64,000 bases of DNA from Tistrella mobilis (GTDB lineage: Bacteria; Pseudomonadota; Alphaproteobacteria; Tistrellales; Tistrellaceae): assembly GCF_041468085.1 (NCBI RefSeq), contig NZ_CP121015.1, forward strand, positions 516,071-580,070, given 5' to 3'. The notes under the pieces are model-generated. The model was given only the letters and a program-made list of their open reading frames with translations. It was not told the DNA's origin and searched no databases. The translations under genes were made by a program, and so were the position numbers. Shown in pieces: positions 21,431-30,523 of the stretch (position 1 is its first letter; each line of letters starts with the position of its first letter).

Positions 21431-21455
21431 GCAACCTTTTCCTCCCCCGCCGGTT
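21431..21455 (+). promoter_or_regulatory. EcfG-like promoter candidate before the glycan operon
   Basis: GCAAC at 21431-21435 (one mismatch to GGAAC), then 16 bases, then GGTT at 21452-21455. It lies 66 bases before the first epimerase of the glycosyltransferase operon. It is the only candidate I see for that operon. Confidence 0.3.
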
Positions 21456-21520
21456 GATCGTCAGACACCGGGCCGGACGGCCCGGACCTTCAGGGAAGAC
21501 GACCTCCGGGAAGTTGCCGC

Positions 21521-22636
21521 ATGCATACAGTCCTCGTCACCGGTGGCGCCGGCTTCATCGGCCGCCACGTCTGCATCGAACTGCTCGGCGCCGGACATCG
21601 GGTCCGCGTGCTGGACAGCCTGATCGACCAGGCCCACGGCCCCGATCCCTCCCCGGATGGCGGCCTCCCCCCGGCGGTGGAGTTCGTGCGCGGCGACACA
21701 CGCGATGCCGGTCTGGTCGCCCGCGCGCTCGATGGCGTGGATGCCGTCATCAATCTGGCCGCCGATGTCGGTGTCGGCCAGAGCATGTACGAGATCGACC
21801 GCTATGTGTCGGTCAACAGCTTCGGCACCGCCGTGCTGATGCAGCAGGTGGTAAAGGCCGGCATCCGCCGGCTGATCGTCGCCTCGTCGATGAGCATTTA
21901 TGGCGAGGGGCTGTACCGGACGGCCGAAGGGGCACCGGTCGACGATGTCCGCCGGGTGGCCGACACGGTGAAGGCCGGCCGCTGGGATCCCGTGGCACCC
22001 GGTGGCCGGCCGCTCGTGCCGGCACCGACGCCCGAGAGCAAGCGCCCCGACCTCAATTCGGTCTATGCCCTCAGCAAATACGATCAGGAACGGCTGACCC
22101 TGATGCTGGGCGCCGCCTATGGCATCGATGCCGTGGCGCTCCGGCTGTTCAACACCTTCGGCCCCGGCCAGATGCTGTCCAACCCCTATACCGGGGTGCT
22201 GGCGATCTTCGCCGGCCGGCTGCTCAACGGCCAGCCGCCGCTGGTGTTCGAAGACGGCGCGCAGCAGCGCGATTTCGTCCATGTCCGCGACGTCGCCCGC
22301 GCCTTCCGCCTGGCGCTGGAAACCCCGGGCATCGGCGGCGAGGTGTTCAACATCGCGAGCGGCCGGGTCTATACCGTCTCGGGTGTCGCCCGGCTGCTGG
22401 CCCGCGCCATGGATCGCGACGATCTGGCCCCCGAAATCCTGCAGAAATCGCGGGTCGGCGACGTGCGCCACTGCATCGCCGACATCACCCATGCCCGCAC
22501 GCGGCTTGGCTTCGAGCCGCAGCTGCCGCTGGAAGAGACCGTGTTCGAACTGGTGCGCTGGGTGTCCACCCAGCAGGCGGCCGACCGGGTCGCCGATGCC
22601 CGGCGCGAGCTGGAAACGCGGGGGCTGGTGGTATGA
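21521..22636 (+). CDS. NAD-dependent epimerase/dehydratase (extended SDR)
   Basis: 371 aa nucleotide-sugar-modifying enzyme of the extended SDR family. The Rossmann motif VTGGAGFIG lies at residues 6-14 and the catalytic Y182-x3-K186 in SVYALSKYDQERL. The substrate-side motif LRLFNTFGPGQMLSNPYTGV resembles GDP- or UDP-sugar epimerases and dehydratases, but I cannot name the substrate. It is the first gene of a chain in which almost every stop and start overlap as ATGA. The next start lies inside its own stop (22633-22636). It probably acts in the cytosol to supply an activated sugar to the glycosyltransferases downstream. Confidence 0.88.
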   Translation: MHTVLVTGGAGFIGRHVCIELLGAGHRVRVLDSLIDQAHGPDPSPDGGLPPAVEFVRGDTRDAGLVARALDGVDAVINLAADVGVGQSMYEIDRYVSVNSFGTAVLMQQVVKAGIRRLIVASSMSIYGEGLYRTAEGAPVDDVRRVADTVKAGRWDPVAPGGRPLVPAPTPESKRPDLNSVYALSKYDQERLTLMLGAAYGIDAVALRLFNTFGPGQMLSNPYTGVLAIFAGRLLNGQPPLVFEDGAQQRDFVHVRDVARAFRLALETPGIGGEVFNIASGRVYTVSGVARLLARAMDRDDLAPEILQKSRVGDVRHCIADITHARTRLGFEPQLPLEETVFELVRWVSTQQAADRVADARRELETRGLVV

Positions 22637-24681
22637 CGGCGCTTCTTCCCCCCGATCGCAAGCCCCTGCGCGCAAGCCCCGCCTTCGGCCTGACCGAATG
22701 GTTCCGGCCCGGCGATCACGACCGCGTGCGCGCCTGCCTGGACCATATGGAGGCAATGGGCGTGTCATGGCTGCGCACGCATCTGTCCTGGGCCGATTAT
22801 CACGCAGACGGCGGCGAGGCCTGGTATGACTGGCTGCTGCCGACGCTGGCCGCCCGGGTGGAGGTGCTGCCCTGCATCCACTATACCCCGCCCTCGCTGT
22901 CGGTCACCGGCACGGCATCCGGCCCGCCGCGGCGGCCGCGGGATCTGGCCGATTTCGTCGATCATGTCCTGACCCGCCATGGCCGCCATTTCCCGCGGAT
23001 CGAGCTTTGGAACGAGCCCAACAACCTGCTCGACTGGGACTGGCGGGTGGATCGCGACTGGTCGATCTTCTGCGACATGATCGGTGCCGCCGCCTGGTGG
23101 GCGGAAAAGCGCGGCTGGCCGGTGGTGCTGGGGGGGCCCTGCCCCTTCGATGCCGCCTGGCTGGAGCTGATGGGCGAACGCGGCATTCTGGGCACCGTTT
23201 CGGCCGTGGGCCTGCACGGCTTCCCCGGCACCTGGGACAGCGAGGCCGGCGCCTGGAGCGGCTGGCCGGAGCATGTGGCGGAGCTGCGGGCGATTCTGGA
23301 TCGCCATCGGCCCGAGGCGGAGATCTGGATCACCGAAGCCGGCTATTCGACCTGGCGCCATGATCAGCGCGAGCAGGCGCGCCGCTTTCTGGACGCGCTG
23401 GATGCCCCGGCCGACCGGCTGTACTGGTATGCGCTTCAGGACCTGCCGGCCGGAACCGCGATCCAGGAAGGTCGCGGCTTCGACATCCGGCACTATCACA
23501 TGGGCGTGCTGGACACCCGCGGCCGCGACAAGCTGCTGGCCCGGCTGCTGCGCCGGGGCGGGGTGGAGGCGGTGCGCCGCAAGATCGCCACCACCCGCGA
23601 GGCGGGGGCGGTGTCGCACCGCGCCGCCGCCCCGGTGCTGATCACCGGCGGCGCCGGCTTCATCGGCGCCAATCTGGCCGATGCCCTGCTCGCGAAAGGC
23701 GAGGAAGTTCTGCTATTCGACAATTTGTCGAGGCCGGGCGTCGCCTCGAATGTCGACTGGCTGCGCGCCCGCCATGGCGAGCGGGTGACGCTGCATGCCG
23801 CCGACATCCGCGATCTGGACGCTCTGGAGGATGCCGCGGGCGATGCCGCCTCGGTCTTCCATCTGGCGGCGCAGGTGGCGGTGACCGAAAGCCTGGTGGC
23901 ACCGCTTGAGGATTTCGCGATCAATGCCGGCGGCACGCTGCATCTGCTGGAGGCCCTGCGCGCCCGGCCGGTGCCGCCGCCGCTGATCTTCGCCAGCACC
24001 AACAAGGTCTATGGCCATCTGGGCGATGTGGCGACCGAGCTGACGCCGGCCGGCCATCTGCCGGTCGATCCCGGGCTCCGCCGCTTCGGCATCGACGAGA
24101 CCCGGCCACTGGACCTCGCCACCCCCTATGGCTGTTCCAAGGGAGCGGCCGATCAGTATGTGCTGGATTATGCCGCCTCGTTCGGTCTGCCGACGGCGGT
24201 GCTCAGGATGAGCTGCATCTACGGCCCGCGCCAGTTCGGCACCGAGGATCAGGGCTGGGTGGCCCATTTCCTGATCCGGGCGCTGAAGGGCGAGACCATC
24301 ACCCTGTTCGGCGACGGCTTCCAGGTGCGCGACGTGCTGCATGTCCATGATGCCGTGGCCGCCTATCTGGCGGTGCGCGCGCAGATCGGCCGGCTGTCCG
24401 GCCGCGCCTTCAATCTGGGCGGCGGCCCCGCCAATGCCGTGAGCCTGAAGACGGTGCTGGAGGCGATCCGGCGCCTGACCGGCGCCCCCGTGGCGCTCGA
24501 TCACGACCGGCCACGCACCGGCGACCAGCTTTGGTTCGTGGCCGATACCCGCCGGCTGGAGGCCGAAACCGGCTGGCGCCGCCGGATCGACCATGCGGCG
24601 GGGCTGAAACACCTGCATGACTGGCTGGTTGCGGAAGGCGGGGGCGCCGCCGCACCGGCGGATTGGAGTCTCACCGCATGA
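22633..24681 (+). CDS. Glycoside hydrolase-like / CDP-paratose-2-epimerase-like fusion
   Basis: 682 aa, two domains. Residues 10-320 form a clan GH-A type barrel: E128 in ELWNEPNNLLDWDW fits the acid/base and E235 in EIWITEAGYST the nucleophile, as in GH39/GH5-like enzymes. There is no signal peptide, so it acts in the cytosol. Residues 336-670 are an extended SDR with GGAGFIG at 339-345 and Y499-x3-K503 in TPYGCSKGAADQYV. The block MSCIYGPRQFGTEDQGWVAHF is typical of CDP-paratose 2-epimerases and relatives. The start is the ATG overlapping the previous stop, and its frame is continuous to 24681. A hydrolase fused to a nucleotide-sugar epimerase is odd, and suggests the sugar moiety is released or transferred next to its remodelling. 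Confidence 0.85.
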   Translation: MTALLPPDRKPLRASPAFGLTEWFRPGDHDRVRACLDHMEAMGVSWLRTHLSWADYHADGGEAWYDWLLPTLAARVEVLPCIHYTPPSLSVTGTASGPPRRPRDLADFVDHVLTRHGRHFPRIELWNEPNNLLDWDWRVDRDWSIFCDMIGAAAWWAEKRGWPVVLGGPCPFDAAWLELMGERGILGTVSAVGLHGFPGTWDSEAGAWSGWPEHVAELRAILDRHRPEAEIWITEAGYSTWRHDQREQARRFLDALDAPADRLYWYALQDLPAGTAIQEGRGFDIRHYHMGVLDTRGRDKLLARLLRRGGVEAVRRKIATTREAGAVSHRAAAPVLITGGAGFIGANLADALLAKGEEVLLFDNLSRPGVASNVDWLRARHGERVTLHAADIRDLDALEDAAGDAASVFHLAAQVAVTESLVAPLEDFAINAGGTLHLLEALRARPVPPPLIFASTNKVYGHLGDVATELTPAGHLPVDPGLRRFGIDETRPLDLATPYGCSKGAADQYVLDYAASFGLPTAVLRMSCIYGPRQFGTEDQGWVAHFLIRALKGETITLFGDGFQVRDVLHVHDAVAAYLAVRAQIGRLSGRAFNLGGGPANAVSLKTVLEAIRRLTGAPVALDHDRPRTGDQLWFVADTRRLEAETGWRRRIDHAAGLKHLHDWLVAEGGGAAAPADWSLTA

Positions 24682-25976
24682 AGATCGCACTCGTCAACCC
24701 GCCCTGGAGCTTCGACGGCAGCATCTATTTCGGCTGCCGCGAGCCCCATCTGCCGCTGGAACTGGGCTATGCCCGCGCCCTGCTGCGGGATGCCGGCCAC
24801 GAGGTGCTGCTGATCGACGCCCATCTGGAAGGGCTGGACGAGGCCGCGGCGGTGGCGCGCGTCGCCGCCTTCGCGCCTGCCATGACCGTGATCGCGACCG
24901 CGCCGAGCTATCTGTTCTGGCGCTGCCCGCCGCCCGAATTGCGGGTGCCGGCCGCCTTCCTCAACCGCCTGGGCGGCCGCGGCGGCATCCGGATCGCGGT
25001 CGGGCCCCACGGCTCGTCGACGCCCGGGGCGACGCTGCGCAAGCTGACCGCCGATGCCGTGGTGATGGGCGAATGCGAAGAGGTGATCGCCGCCCTTGTC
25101 CGGGCGCCGAGCCTGGAGGCGATGCGCCGGGTGCCCGCCACCGCCTGGCGGACGGGGGGCGAGACGCTGATCAATGGCGGCCCGCATGTCGGCAGCTTCA
25201 AGGATCTGCCGGCGCTGCACTGGCCGACCGAATGGCTGCACCGCCACGACCATCACCATCACCGCTTCGACGCCGCCCCCGACGGCCCCGGTGCCGAGGT
25301 GGAAGCCTCGCGCGGCTGCCCCTATGCCTGCAGCTTCTGCGCCAAGCTGGATTTCCGCGACGGCTATCGCCGGCGCCGGCTGGATCTGGTGCTGGCGGAA
25401 ATCGACCGGCTGATCGCCCAGGGCGTGACTTACGTCTATTTCATCGACGAGATCTTCCTGCCGCAGAAGCCGCTGCTGGAAGCGCTGGTCACCCGCGATC
25501 TGCGCTTCGGCATCCAGACCCGCATCGACCTCTGGAAGCCCGACATGCTGGACCTGCTGGGCCGGGCGGGCTGCGTGTCGATCGAGGCGGGCGTCGAAAG
25601 TCTGACCGTCGCCGGCCGCGACGCCCTGGCCAAGCGCTGCCGGATCGGCACCGACGAGCTGACCGCGCTGCTGATCGAGGCCCGCCGCCATGTGCCCTTC
25701 GTCCAGGCCAATCTGATCGGCACGCCCGAAGACGATCCCGACGAGATCGCCGCCTGGCGGTCCCATGTTCAGGCCCATGGCGTCTGGGCCAATGATCCCG
25801 TGCCGCTCTACCCCTACCCCGCCTCGCCGCAATACCGCGCGCTCTGGGGCCGCCCCGACGACCGGGCCTGGGAACGGGCGCATGAACATTATCTGGCGGC
25901 CTTCGACCGGTTCAGCGACATCCAGGACGAACGCCCGGTGCCCCTCGCCCGGCTGGAGGCGGCATGCGGACGCTGA
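24678..25976 (+). CDS. B12-binding-domain radical SAM protein
   Basis: 432 aa. Residues 1-150 form a cobalamin-binding-like Rossmann domain (MKIALVNPPW, HLPLELGYARALLRDAGHEV, GPHGSSTPGATL). Residues 205-420 are the radical SAM core with C214-x3-C218-x2-C221 in RGCPYACSFCAK binding the 4Fe-4S cluster, followed by YFIDEIFLPQK and IEAGVESLT. Such enzymes usually methylate unreactive carbon or phosphorus centres or rearrange sugars. I recall this subfamily as TIGR04295, which co-occurs with a TIGR04290 methyltransferase such as the one at 32.8 kb; its function is unknown. The ATGA overlap with the previous gene fixes the start. It overlaps the next gene by 13 bases. Confidence 0.88.
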   Translation: MKIALVNPPWSFDGSIYFGCREPHLPLELGYARALLRDAGHEVLLIDAHLEGLDEAAAVARVAAFAPAMTVIATAPSYLFWRCPPPELRVPAAFLNRLGGRGGIRIAVGPHGSSTPGATLRKLTADAVVMGECEEVIAALVRAPSLEAMRRVPATAWRTGGETLINGGPHVGSFKDLPALHWPTEWLHRHDHHHHRFDAAPDGPGAEVEASRGCPYACSFCAKLDFRDGYRRRRLDLVLAEIDRLIAQGVTYVYFIDEIFLPQKPLLEALVTRDLRFGIQTRIDLWKPDMLDLLGRAGCVSIEAGVESLTVAGRDALAKRCRIGTDELTALLIEARRHVPFVQANLIGTPEDDPDEIAAWRSHVQAHGVWANDPVPLYPYPASPQYRALWGRPDDRAWERAHEHYLAAFDRFSDIQDERPVPLARLEAACGR

Positions 25977-27121
25977 GCCCGCCGCTCACCCTGGTGATCA
26001 CGACCGATGCGGTGGGGGGGGTGTGGCGCTATGCGCTCGACCTCGCCGGCACGCTGAAGGGCCGGGCGCTGGCGGTGGCCGGCGATGTGCCACGGGTGGT
26101 GGCGCCGCTGCTGATCGGCCTTGGCCCCCGCCCGTCCGAGGCGCAGCGCGACGAGGCCCGCGAGGCGGGTGTCGCCCTGGACTGGATCGACCGGCCGCTG
26201 GACTGGCAGGTGGACGGGCCCGAGGCGCTGGCCGAAAGCGGCCGGGCGCTCGCCGCCGCGGTCACCGCCGCGGGCGCCGATCTGGTGCAGGTGAACAACC
26301 CGCCGCTGCTGCCCTTCCTGCCCGCGCAGCTTCCCCGCATCGCCGCCGCCCATTCCTGCCTGTCGACCTGGTGGCAGGCGGTGCGGGGCGAGACCCCGCC
26401 GCTCAACCTCGCCTGGCATGGCGCCGCGACCGCGCAGGGCCTGGCTGCGGCCGATGCGGTGATCAGCCCCAGCCGCGCTTTCGCCGCCGCCATGACCGCG
26501 ATCTACGGCCCCCTGCCCGATCTGGCGGTGGTGCCCAATGCCGCCGTGCCGGTGATGGCCGGGCAGAAGCGCCAGGTGGCGCTCGCCGCCGCCCGCTGGT
26601 GGGATCCGGCCAAGAATCTGGCCGTTCTGGATGCCGCCGCCGAAGGCGCGCTCTGGCCGGTGGAGATCGCCGGGCCGCTGGAGGGACCAGAAAGTTCGGG
26701 GCCGGGACGGGCCGGGCCGCGGCCGGTTCATGTCACCCATCTGGGCAGCCTGCCCCATCGCGCCCTCCGCGCCCGCATGGCCGAGGCCGCGATCTTCGTC
26801 TCGCTGGCGCTCTATGAACCCTTCGGCCTGTCGGTGCTGGAGGCGGCGGGCGCCGGTGCGGCGCTGGTGCTGTCCGACATCCCCACCCATCGCGAGCTTT
26901 GGGACGACTGCGCCTGTTTCGTCGACCCGCACGACCCGGAAGCGGTGCGCGGCGCCCTGGACGGCCTGATCCGCGACCCGGCGCTTCTGGGGCGCATGGG
27001 CCTTCTGGCCACCACCCGGGCCGCGACCTTCTCTCACGCCCGCCAGGCCGACGCGATGCTCGCCGTCTATGGCCGGGTGCTTGCCCGCCACACCGCCGCC
27101 AGAGGAGATGCCGCACCATGA
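25964..27121 (+). CDS. GT-B glycosyltransferase (family 4-like)
   Basis: 385 aa retaining glycosyltransferase of the GT4 type. The N-terminal Rossmann half begins LTLVITTDAVGGVWRYALDL, with the glycine-rich acceptor loop. The C-terminal half has the donor-binding region ALYEPFGLSVLEAAGAG (E-x7-E motif) near residues 285-301, and SDIPTHRELWDD. There is no membrane segment, so it should act at the cytosolic face or in solution. The opening TTDAVGGVWRY resembles a group of GT4 enzymes found beside radical SAM genes. The start at 25964 overlaps the radical SAM gene, and its stop overlaps the next start as ATGA. The sugar and acceptor are unknown. Confidence 0.88.
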   Translation: MRTLSPPLTLVITTDAVGGVWRYALDLAGTLKGRALAVAGDVPRVVAPLLIGLGPRPSEAQRDEAREAGVALDWIDRPLDWQVDGPEALAESGRALAAAVTAAGADLVQVNNPPLLPFLPAQLPRIAAAHSCLSTWWQAVRGETPPLNLAWHGAATAQGLAAADAVISPSRAFAAAMTAIYGPLPDLAVVPNAAVPVMAGQKRQVALAAARWWDPAKNLAVLDAAAEGALWPVEIAGPLEGPESSGPGRAGPRPVHVTHLGSLPHRALRARMAEAAIFVSLALYEPFGLSVLEAAGAGAALVLSDIPTHRELWDDCACFVDPHDPEAVRGALDGLIRDPALLGRMGLLATTRAATFSHARQADAMLAVYGRVLARHTAARGDAAP

Positions 27122-28275
27122 AGGTCGTTCTGTTCACCCATTCGGTGGTCTCGTGCTGGAACCACGGCAATGCCCATTTCCAGCGCGGCATCCTGCGGGC
27201 GCTGGCCGCGCGCGGCCACCAGGCGGTGGCGCTGGAGCCGGTGGGCGGGTGGAGCCGGTCGAACCTGGCCGAGGCGATCGGCGAAGACCCGGCCCCGGGA
27301 TTTGCCCGCCGCTTCCCCGATATCGACCGCATCGACTATCGCGGCTTTGAAGAGATCGAGGCGGCGCTGGACGGCGCCGGTCTGGTGCTGGTCCATGAAT
27401 GGACCGATCCGGCGCTGGTCCGCAGGCTGGGCCGGATGCGGGCCGGGGGCGCGCCCTTCGTGCTGCTGTTCCACGATACCCATCACCGGGCGGTCTCGGC
27501 GCCCGAAGAGATGGCGGCGCTGGATCTGGACGGTTACGACGGGGTGCTGGCCTTCGGCGCCGTGCTGGCCGAAACCTGGCGCCGCCATGGCTGGGCCGAT
27601 CAGGTCCATGTCTGGCACGAGGCGGCGGATCTGACCCTGTTCAGGCCGCAGCCGCAGATCCCGCGCAGCCGCGATCTGGTCTGGATCGGCAATTGGGGCG
27701 ATGGCGAGCGCGGCGCGGAGCTGGACGAGTTTCTGGTCGAGCCGGTGCGTGCGCTCGGCCTGTCCGCCACCGTCCACGGGGTGCGCTATCCCGAACCGGC
27801 ACGGGTGGCGCTGGCCCGGGCGGGCATCGACCAGCCGGGCTGGATCGCCAATGCCGATGTGCCCGAAGCCTTCGCCCGCCACCGGATGACCATCCATGTC
27901 CCCCGGCGCTTCTATGCCCGGGATCTGCCCGGCATTCCGACCATCCGCATGTTCGAGGCACTGGCCTCGGGCATCCCGCTGATCAGCGCCCCTTGGGACG
28001 ACAACGAGGGGCTGTTCCGCACCGGCACCGATTATCTGCGGGTGGGGGACGGCCCGGCCATGCGCCGCGCCATGCGGGCCGTGCTGGACGACCCGGCCAT
28101 GGCCCGGGAACTGGCGCGGAACGGCCGCGAGACCATCCTTGCCCGCCATGGCTGCGACCACCGGGTCGACGAGCTGTTCCGGATCGTCGACCGGATGACG
28201 ACCGGGCACGCCATGTCGCAGCAGCCCCATTCCCGGCATCCCCATCCCACGGCAGCGGAGACCGTTTCGTCATGA
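27118..28275 (+). CDS. GT-B glycosyltransferase (GT1/CgeB-like)
   Basis: 385 aa. It opens with MKVVLFTHSVVSCWNHGNAH and has a two-domain GT-B layout. The C-terminal donor-side region is IPTIRMFEALASGIPLISAP (about residues 268-287), with the E-x7-E-like pattern replaced by the MFEALASG form seen in CgeB-type glycosyltransferases. VHEWTDPALVRRLG and LLFHDTHHRAVS are in the N-terminal half. The last 30 residues are His/Pro/Ser-rich and look unstructured. The start is fixed by ATGA overlap on the left, and the stop overlaps the next start likewise. It is similar in plan to the two following genes, so the three probably arose by duplication and add successive sugars to the same product. Confidence 0.85.
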   Translation: MKVVLFTHSVVSCWNHGNAHFQRGILRALAARGHQAVALEPVGGWSRSNLAEAIGEDPAPGFARRFPDIDRIDYRGFEEIEAALDGAGLVLVHEWTDPALVRRLGRMRAGGAPFVLLFHDTHHRAVSAPEEMAALDLDGYDGVLAFGAVLAETWRRHGWADQVHVWHEAADLTLFRPQPQIPRSRDLVWIGNWGDGERGAELDEFLVEPVRALGLSATVHGVRYPEPARVALARAGIDQPGWIANADVPEAFARHRMTIHVPRRFYARDLPGIPTIRMFEALASGIPLISAPWDDNEGLFRTGTDYLRVGDGPAMRRAMRAVLDDPAMARELARNGRETILARHGCDHRVDELFRIVDRMTTGHAMSQQPHSRHPHPTAAETVSS

Positions 28276-29366
28276 AGATTGCGTTCTACGGCTCCAGCAT
28301 CCTGTCCAGTTACTGGAACGGTGCGGCCACCTATTACCGCGGCATCGTTCGCGCGCTTGCCGGCCTGGGCCACGAGGTGACCTTTCTTGAGCCCGACGCC
28401 TTCGGCCGCCAGCAACGCCGCGACATCGACCCGCCGGCCTGGTGCCGGGTGGTGGTCTGGCAGCCCGATGCCGAAGGGCTGGAGATGGCGGTCGCCCATG
28501 CCGCGACCGCCGATGTGGTGATCAAGGCGAGCGGTGTGGGCGTGCATGACGACGCGCTGCTCGATCGGGTGATGGCCGCCGCCCGGCCCGATGCCCTGCG
28601 GCTGTTCTGGGATGTGGACGCCCCCGCCACGCTGCAGGCCATGGCGGCCGGCGGCGAACGGGTGCTGGCGGCGGCGCTGCCGGGGCTGGATGCCGTGCTC
28701 ACCTATGGCGGCGGGCCGGGGGTCGTGGCCGACTATACCGGGGCCGGCGCCCGCGCCTGCCTGCCGGTCTACAACGCGGTCGATCTGGACACCCATCATC
28801 CGGTGGCGCCCGATCCGCGCTTTGCCGGTGACCTCGCCTTCCTGGGCAACCGCCTGCCCGACCGCGAGGCGCGGGTCCGGCGTTTCTTTCTGGAACCTGC
28901 AGCCGCAGCTCCGGGTTGCCGGATGATCCTGGGCGGTGCCGGCTGGGTGCAGGACGCGCTGCCGCAGAATGTGCGCGCCATCGGCCATGTCGGCACCCGG
29001 GACCACAACGCCTTCAACGTGACCCCGCGCATGGTGCTGAACGTCAACCGCGACAGCATGGCCGAACGCGGTTTCTCGCCCCCCACCCGGATCTTCGAGG
29101 CAGCCGCCGCCGGCGCCTGCCTGATCACCGACCACTGGCCGGGCATCGACATCTTCTTTGAGCCGGACCGCGAGATTCTGGTGGCCGGGGACGGCTCCGA
29201 CGTTCTGGCCATGCTGAACCGGGTGACGCCCGAACGGGCCGCCGAGATCGGCGCCCGCGCCCGGGCCCGCATCCTTCGGGACCACACCTATGACCGGCGG
29301 GGCCGCGAGGTGGACGAGATCCTCCGCCGGCTCGCCACGCAGAAAGCCAGGGAACGCGCCGCATGA
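28272..29366 (+). CDS. CgeB-like glycosyltransferase
   Basis: 364 aa GT-B protein. N-terminal MKIAFYGSSILSSYWNGAAT, central LRLFWDVDAPATLQAM (about residues 112-127), then YNAVDLDTHHPV as the interdomain link, and C-terminal PTRIFEAAAAGACLITDHWP with GIDIFFEPDREI. This is the CgeB/spore-maturation-like family, whose members glycosylate surface or secondary-metabolite acceptors. The FEAAAAG and FFEPDREI blocks occupy the nucleotide-sugar site. No signal peptide or membrane helix is seen. It overlaps both neighbours by ATGA, so its dosage is tied to theirs. The donor is unknown; the UDP-xylose-type enzyme downstream is a candidate source. Confidence 0.87.
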   Translation: MKIAFYGSSILSSYWNGAATYYRGIVRALAGLGHEVTFLEPDAFGRQQRRDIDPPAWCRVVVWQPDAEGLEMAVAHAATADVVIKASGVGVHDDALLDRVMAAARPDALRLFWDVDAPATLQAMAAGGERVLAAALPGLDAVLTYGGGPGVVADYTGAGARACLPVYNAVDLDTHHPVAPDPRFAGDLAFLGNRLPDREARVRRFFLEPAAAAPGCRMILGGAGWVQDALPQNVRAIGHVGTRDHNAFNVTPRMVLNVNRDSMAERGFSPPTRIFEAAAAGACLITDHWPGIDIFFEPDREILVAGDGSDVLAMLNRVTPERAAEIGARARARILRDHTYDRRGREVDEILRRLATQKARERAA

Positions 29367-30523
29367 CCCGCCCGCTCGACATCACCATTCTCGGTCTCTC
29401 GCTCAGTTCCTCGTGGGGCAACGGTCATGCCACGACCTTCCGGGCGCTGATCCGCGGCCTTCATGCCCGCGGCCATCGCGTCACCTTCCTGGAGCGCGAT
29501 GTGCCCTGGTATGCGTCGCAGCGCGATCTGGCCGACCCCGATTTCTGCCGGCTGGTCTTCTACGACAACCCGGCGGAGCTGGAGACCAGGCATCGCGCGC
29601 TGATCGCGGGGGCCGATGCGGTGCTGATCGGGTCTTACGTGCCCGACGGGATCGAGGTGATCCGCCGGGTGATGACCCTCGCCGGCGGCCCGGTCGGCTT
29701 CTACGACATCGACACGCCGGTGACGCTCGCCCGGCTGGACGAGGATCAGTGCAGCTGGCTCTCACGCATGCTGATCCCCGCCTTCGACGTCTATTTCAGC
29801 TTCACCGGCGGCCCGCTGCTGGACAGGCTGGAACAGGATTACGGCGCGCGCCGGGCCCTGCCGCTTTATTGCGCGGTGGATGCGGAGCGCTACAGACCCG
29901 CCGGCAGCCGGCCGGTCTATGACCTCAGCTATCTGGGCACCTATTCCCCCGACCGTCAGCCCGGGCTGGAACGGCTGCTGATCGAGCCGGCCCGCCGCCT
30001 GCCCGACCGGCGCTTCATCGTGGCCGGGCCGCAATATCCGGACGACATCGACTGGCCCGCCAATGTCGAGCGGGTGGAACATGTGGGCCCGGCCGACCAT
30101 CCCGCCTTCTATGCCGCATCGGCCTTCACCCTCTCGGTCACCCGGGCCGAGATGATGGCGACCGGATGGTCGCCCAGCGTGCGGCTGTTCGAGGCCGGTG
30201 CCTGCGGCACGCCGGTGATCAGCGACCGTCAGCCCGGGCTGGAGACGATCTTCCCCGAAAGCGACGCGATCCTGATCGCCGACACCACCGACGACGTGGT
30301 GCGGATGCTGACGACCACCGACGCCCCGGCCCGCGCGCGCATCGCCGCCGCGGCGCGTGCGGCGGTGCTCGGCGCCCATACCGGGCGACACCGGGCGGAC
30401 GACCTGATTGCGGGGCTGATGCGGACCGATGCGGCCCGCCCGCCCCTCATCCGGGCCATGGAGGGGCAGACCATGGCCGGGCAGCGCGAAAGGACCGGAG
30501 ACGATGCGCATTCACCTGCCTGA
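29363..30523 (+). CDS. CgeB-like glycosyltransferase
   Basis: 386 aa, the third of the CgeB-like set. The N-terminus ITILGLSLSSSWGNGHATTF and the C-terminal pair PSVRLFEAGACGTPVISDRQ and LETIFPESDAILIA match the preceding gene block for block. The middle has VGFYDIDTPVTLARL and LSYLGTYSPDRQPGLERLLI. I recall close relatives as a group found with TIGR04290 methyltransferases. The stop lies 20 bases inside the next gene. About 40 extra residues at the C-terminus are polar and unstructured. It likely adds another sugar to the product of this operon. Confidence 0.87.
   Translation: MTRPLDITILGLSLSSSWGNGHATTFRALIRGLHARGHRVTFLERDVPWYASQRDLADPDFCRLVFYDNPAELETRHRALIAGADAVLIGSYVPDGIEVIRRVMTLAGGPVGFYDIDTPVTLARLDEDQCSWLSRMLIPAFDVYFSFTGGPLLDRLEQDYGARRALPLYCAVDAERYRPAGSRPVYDLSYLGTYSPDRQPGLERLLIEPARRLPDRRFIVAGPQYPDDIDWPANVERVEHVGPADHPAFYAASAFTLSVTRAEMMATGWSPSVRLFEAGACGTPVISDRQPGLETIFPESDAILIADTTDDVVRMLTTTDAPARARIAAAARAAVLGAHTGRHRADDLIAGLMRTDAARPPLIRAMEGQTMAGQRERTGDDAHSPA

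Noticed and set aside
21454..24681. A single 1075-codon protein starting at 21454
   Set aside because: Its first 390 codons are an out-of-frame reading of the epimerase gene at 21521-22636. The real protein begins at the ATG 22633 that overlaps the epimerase stop.
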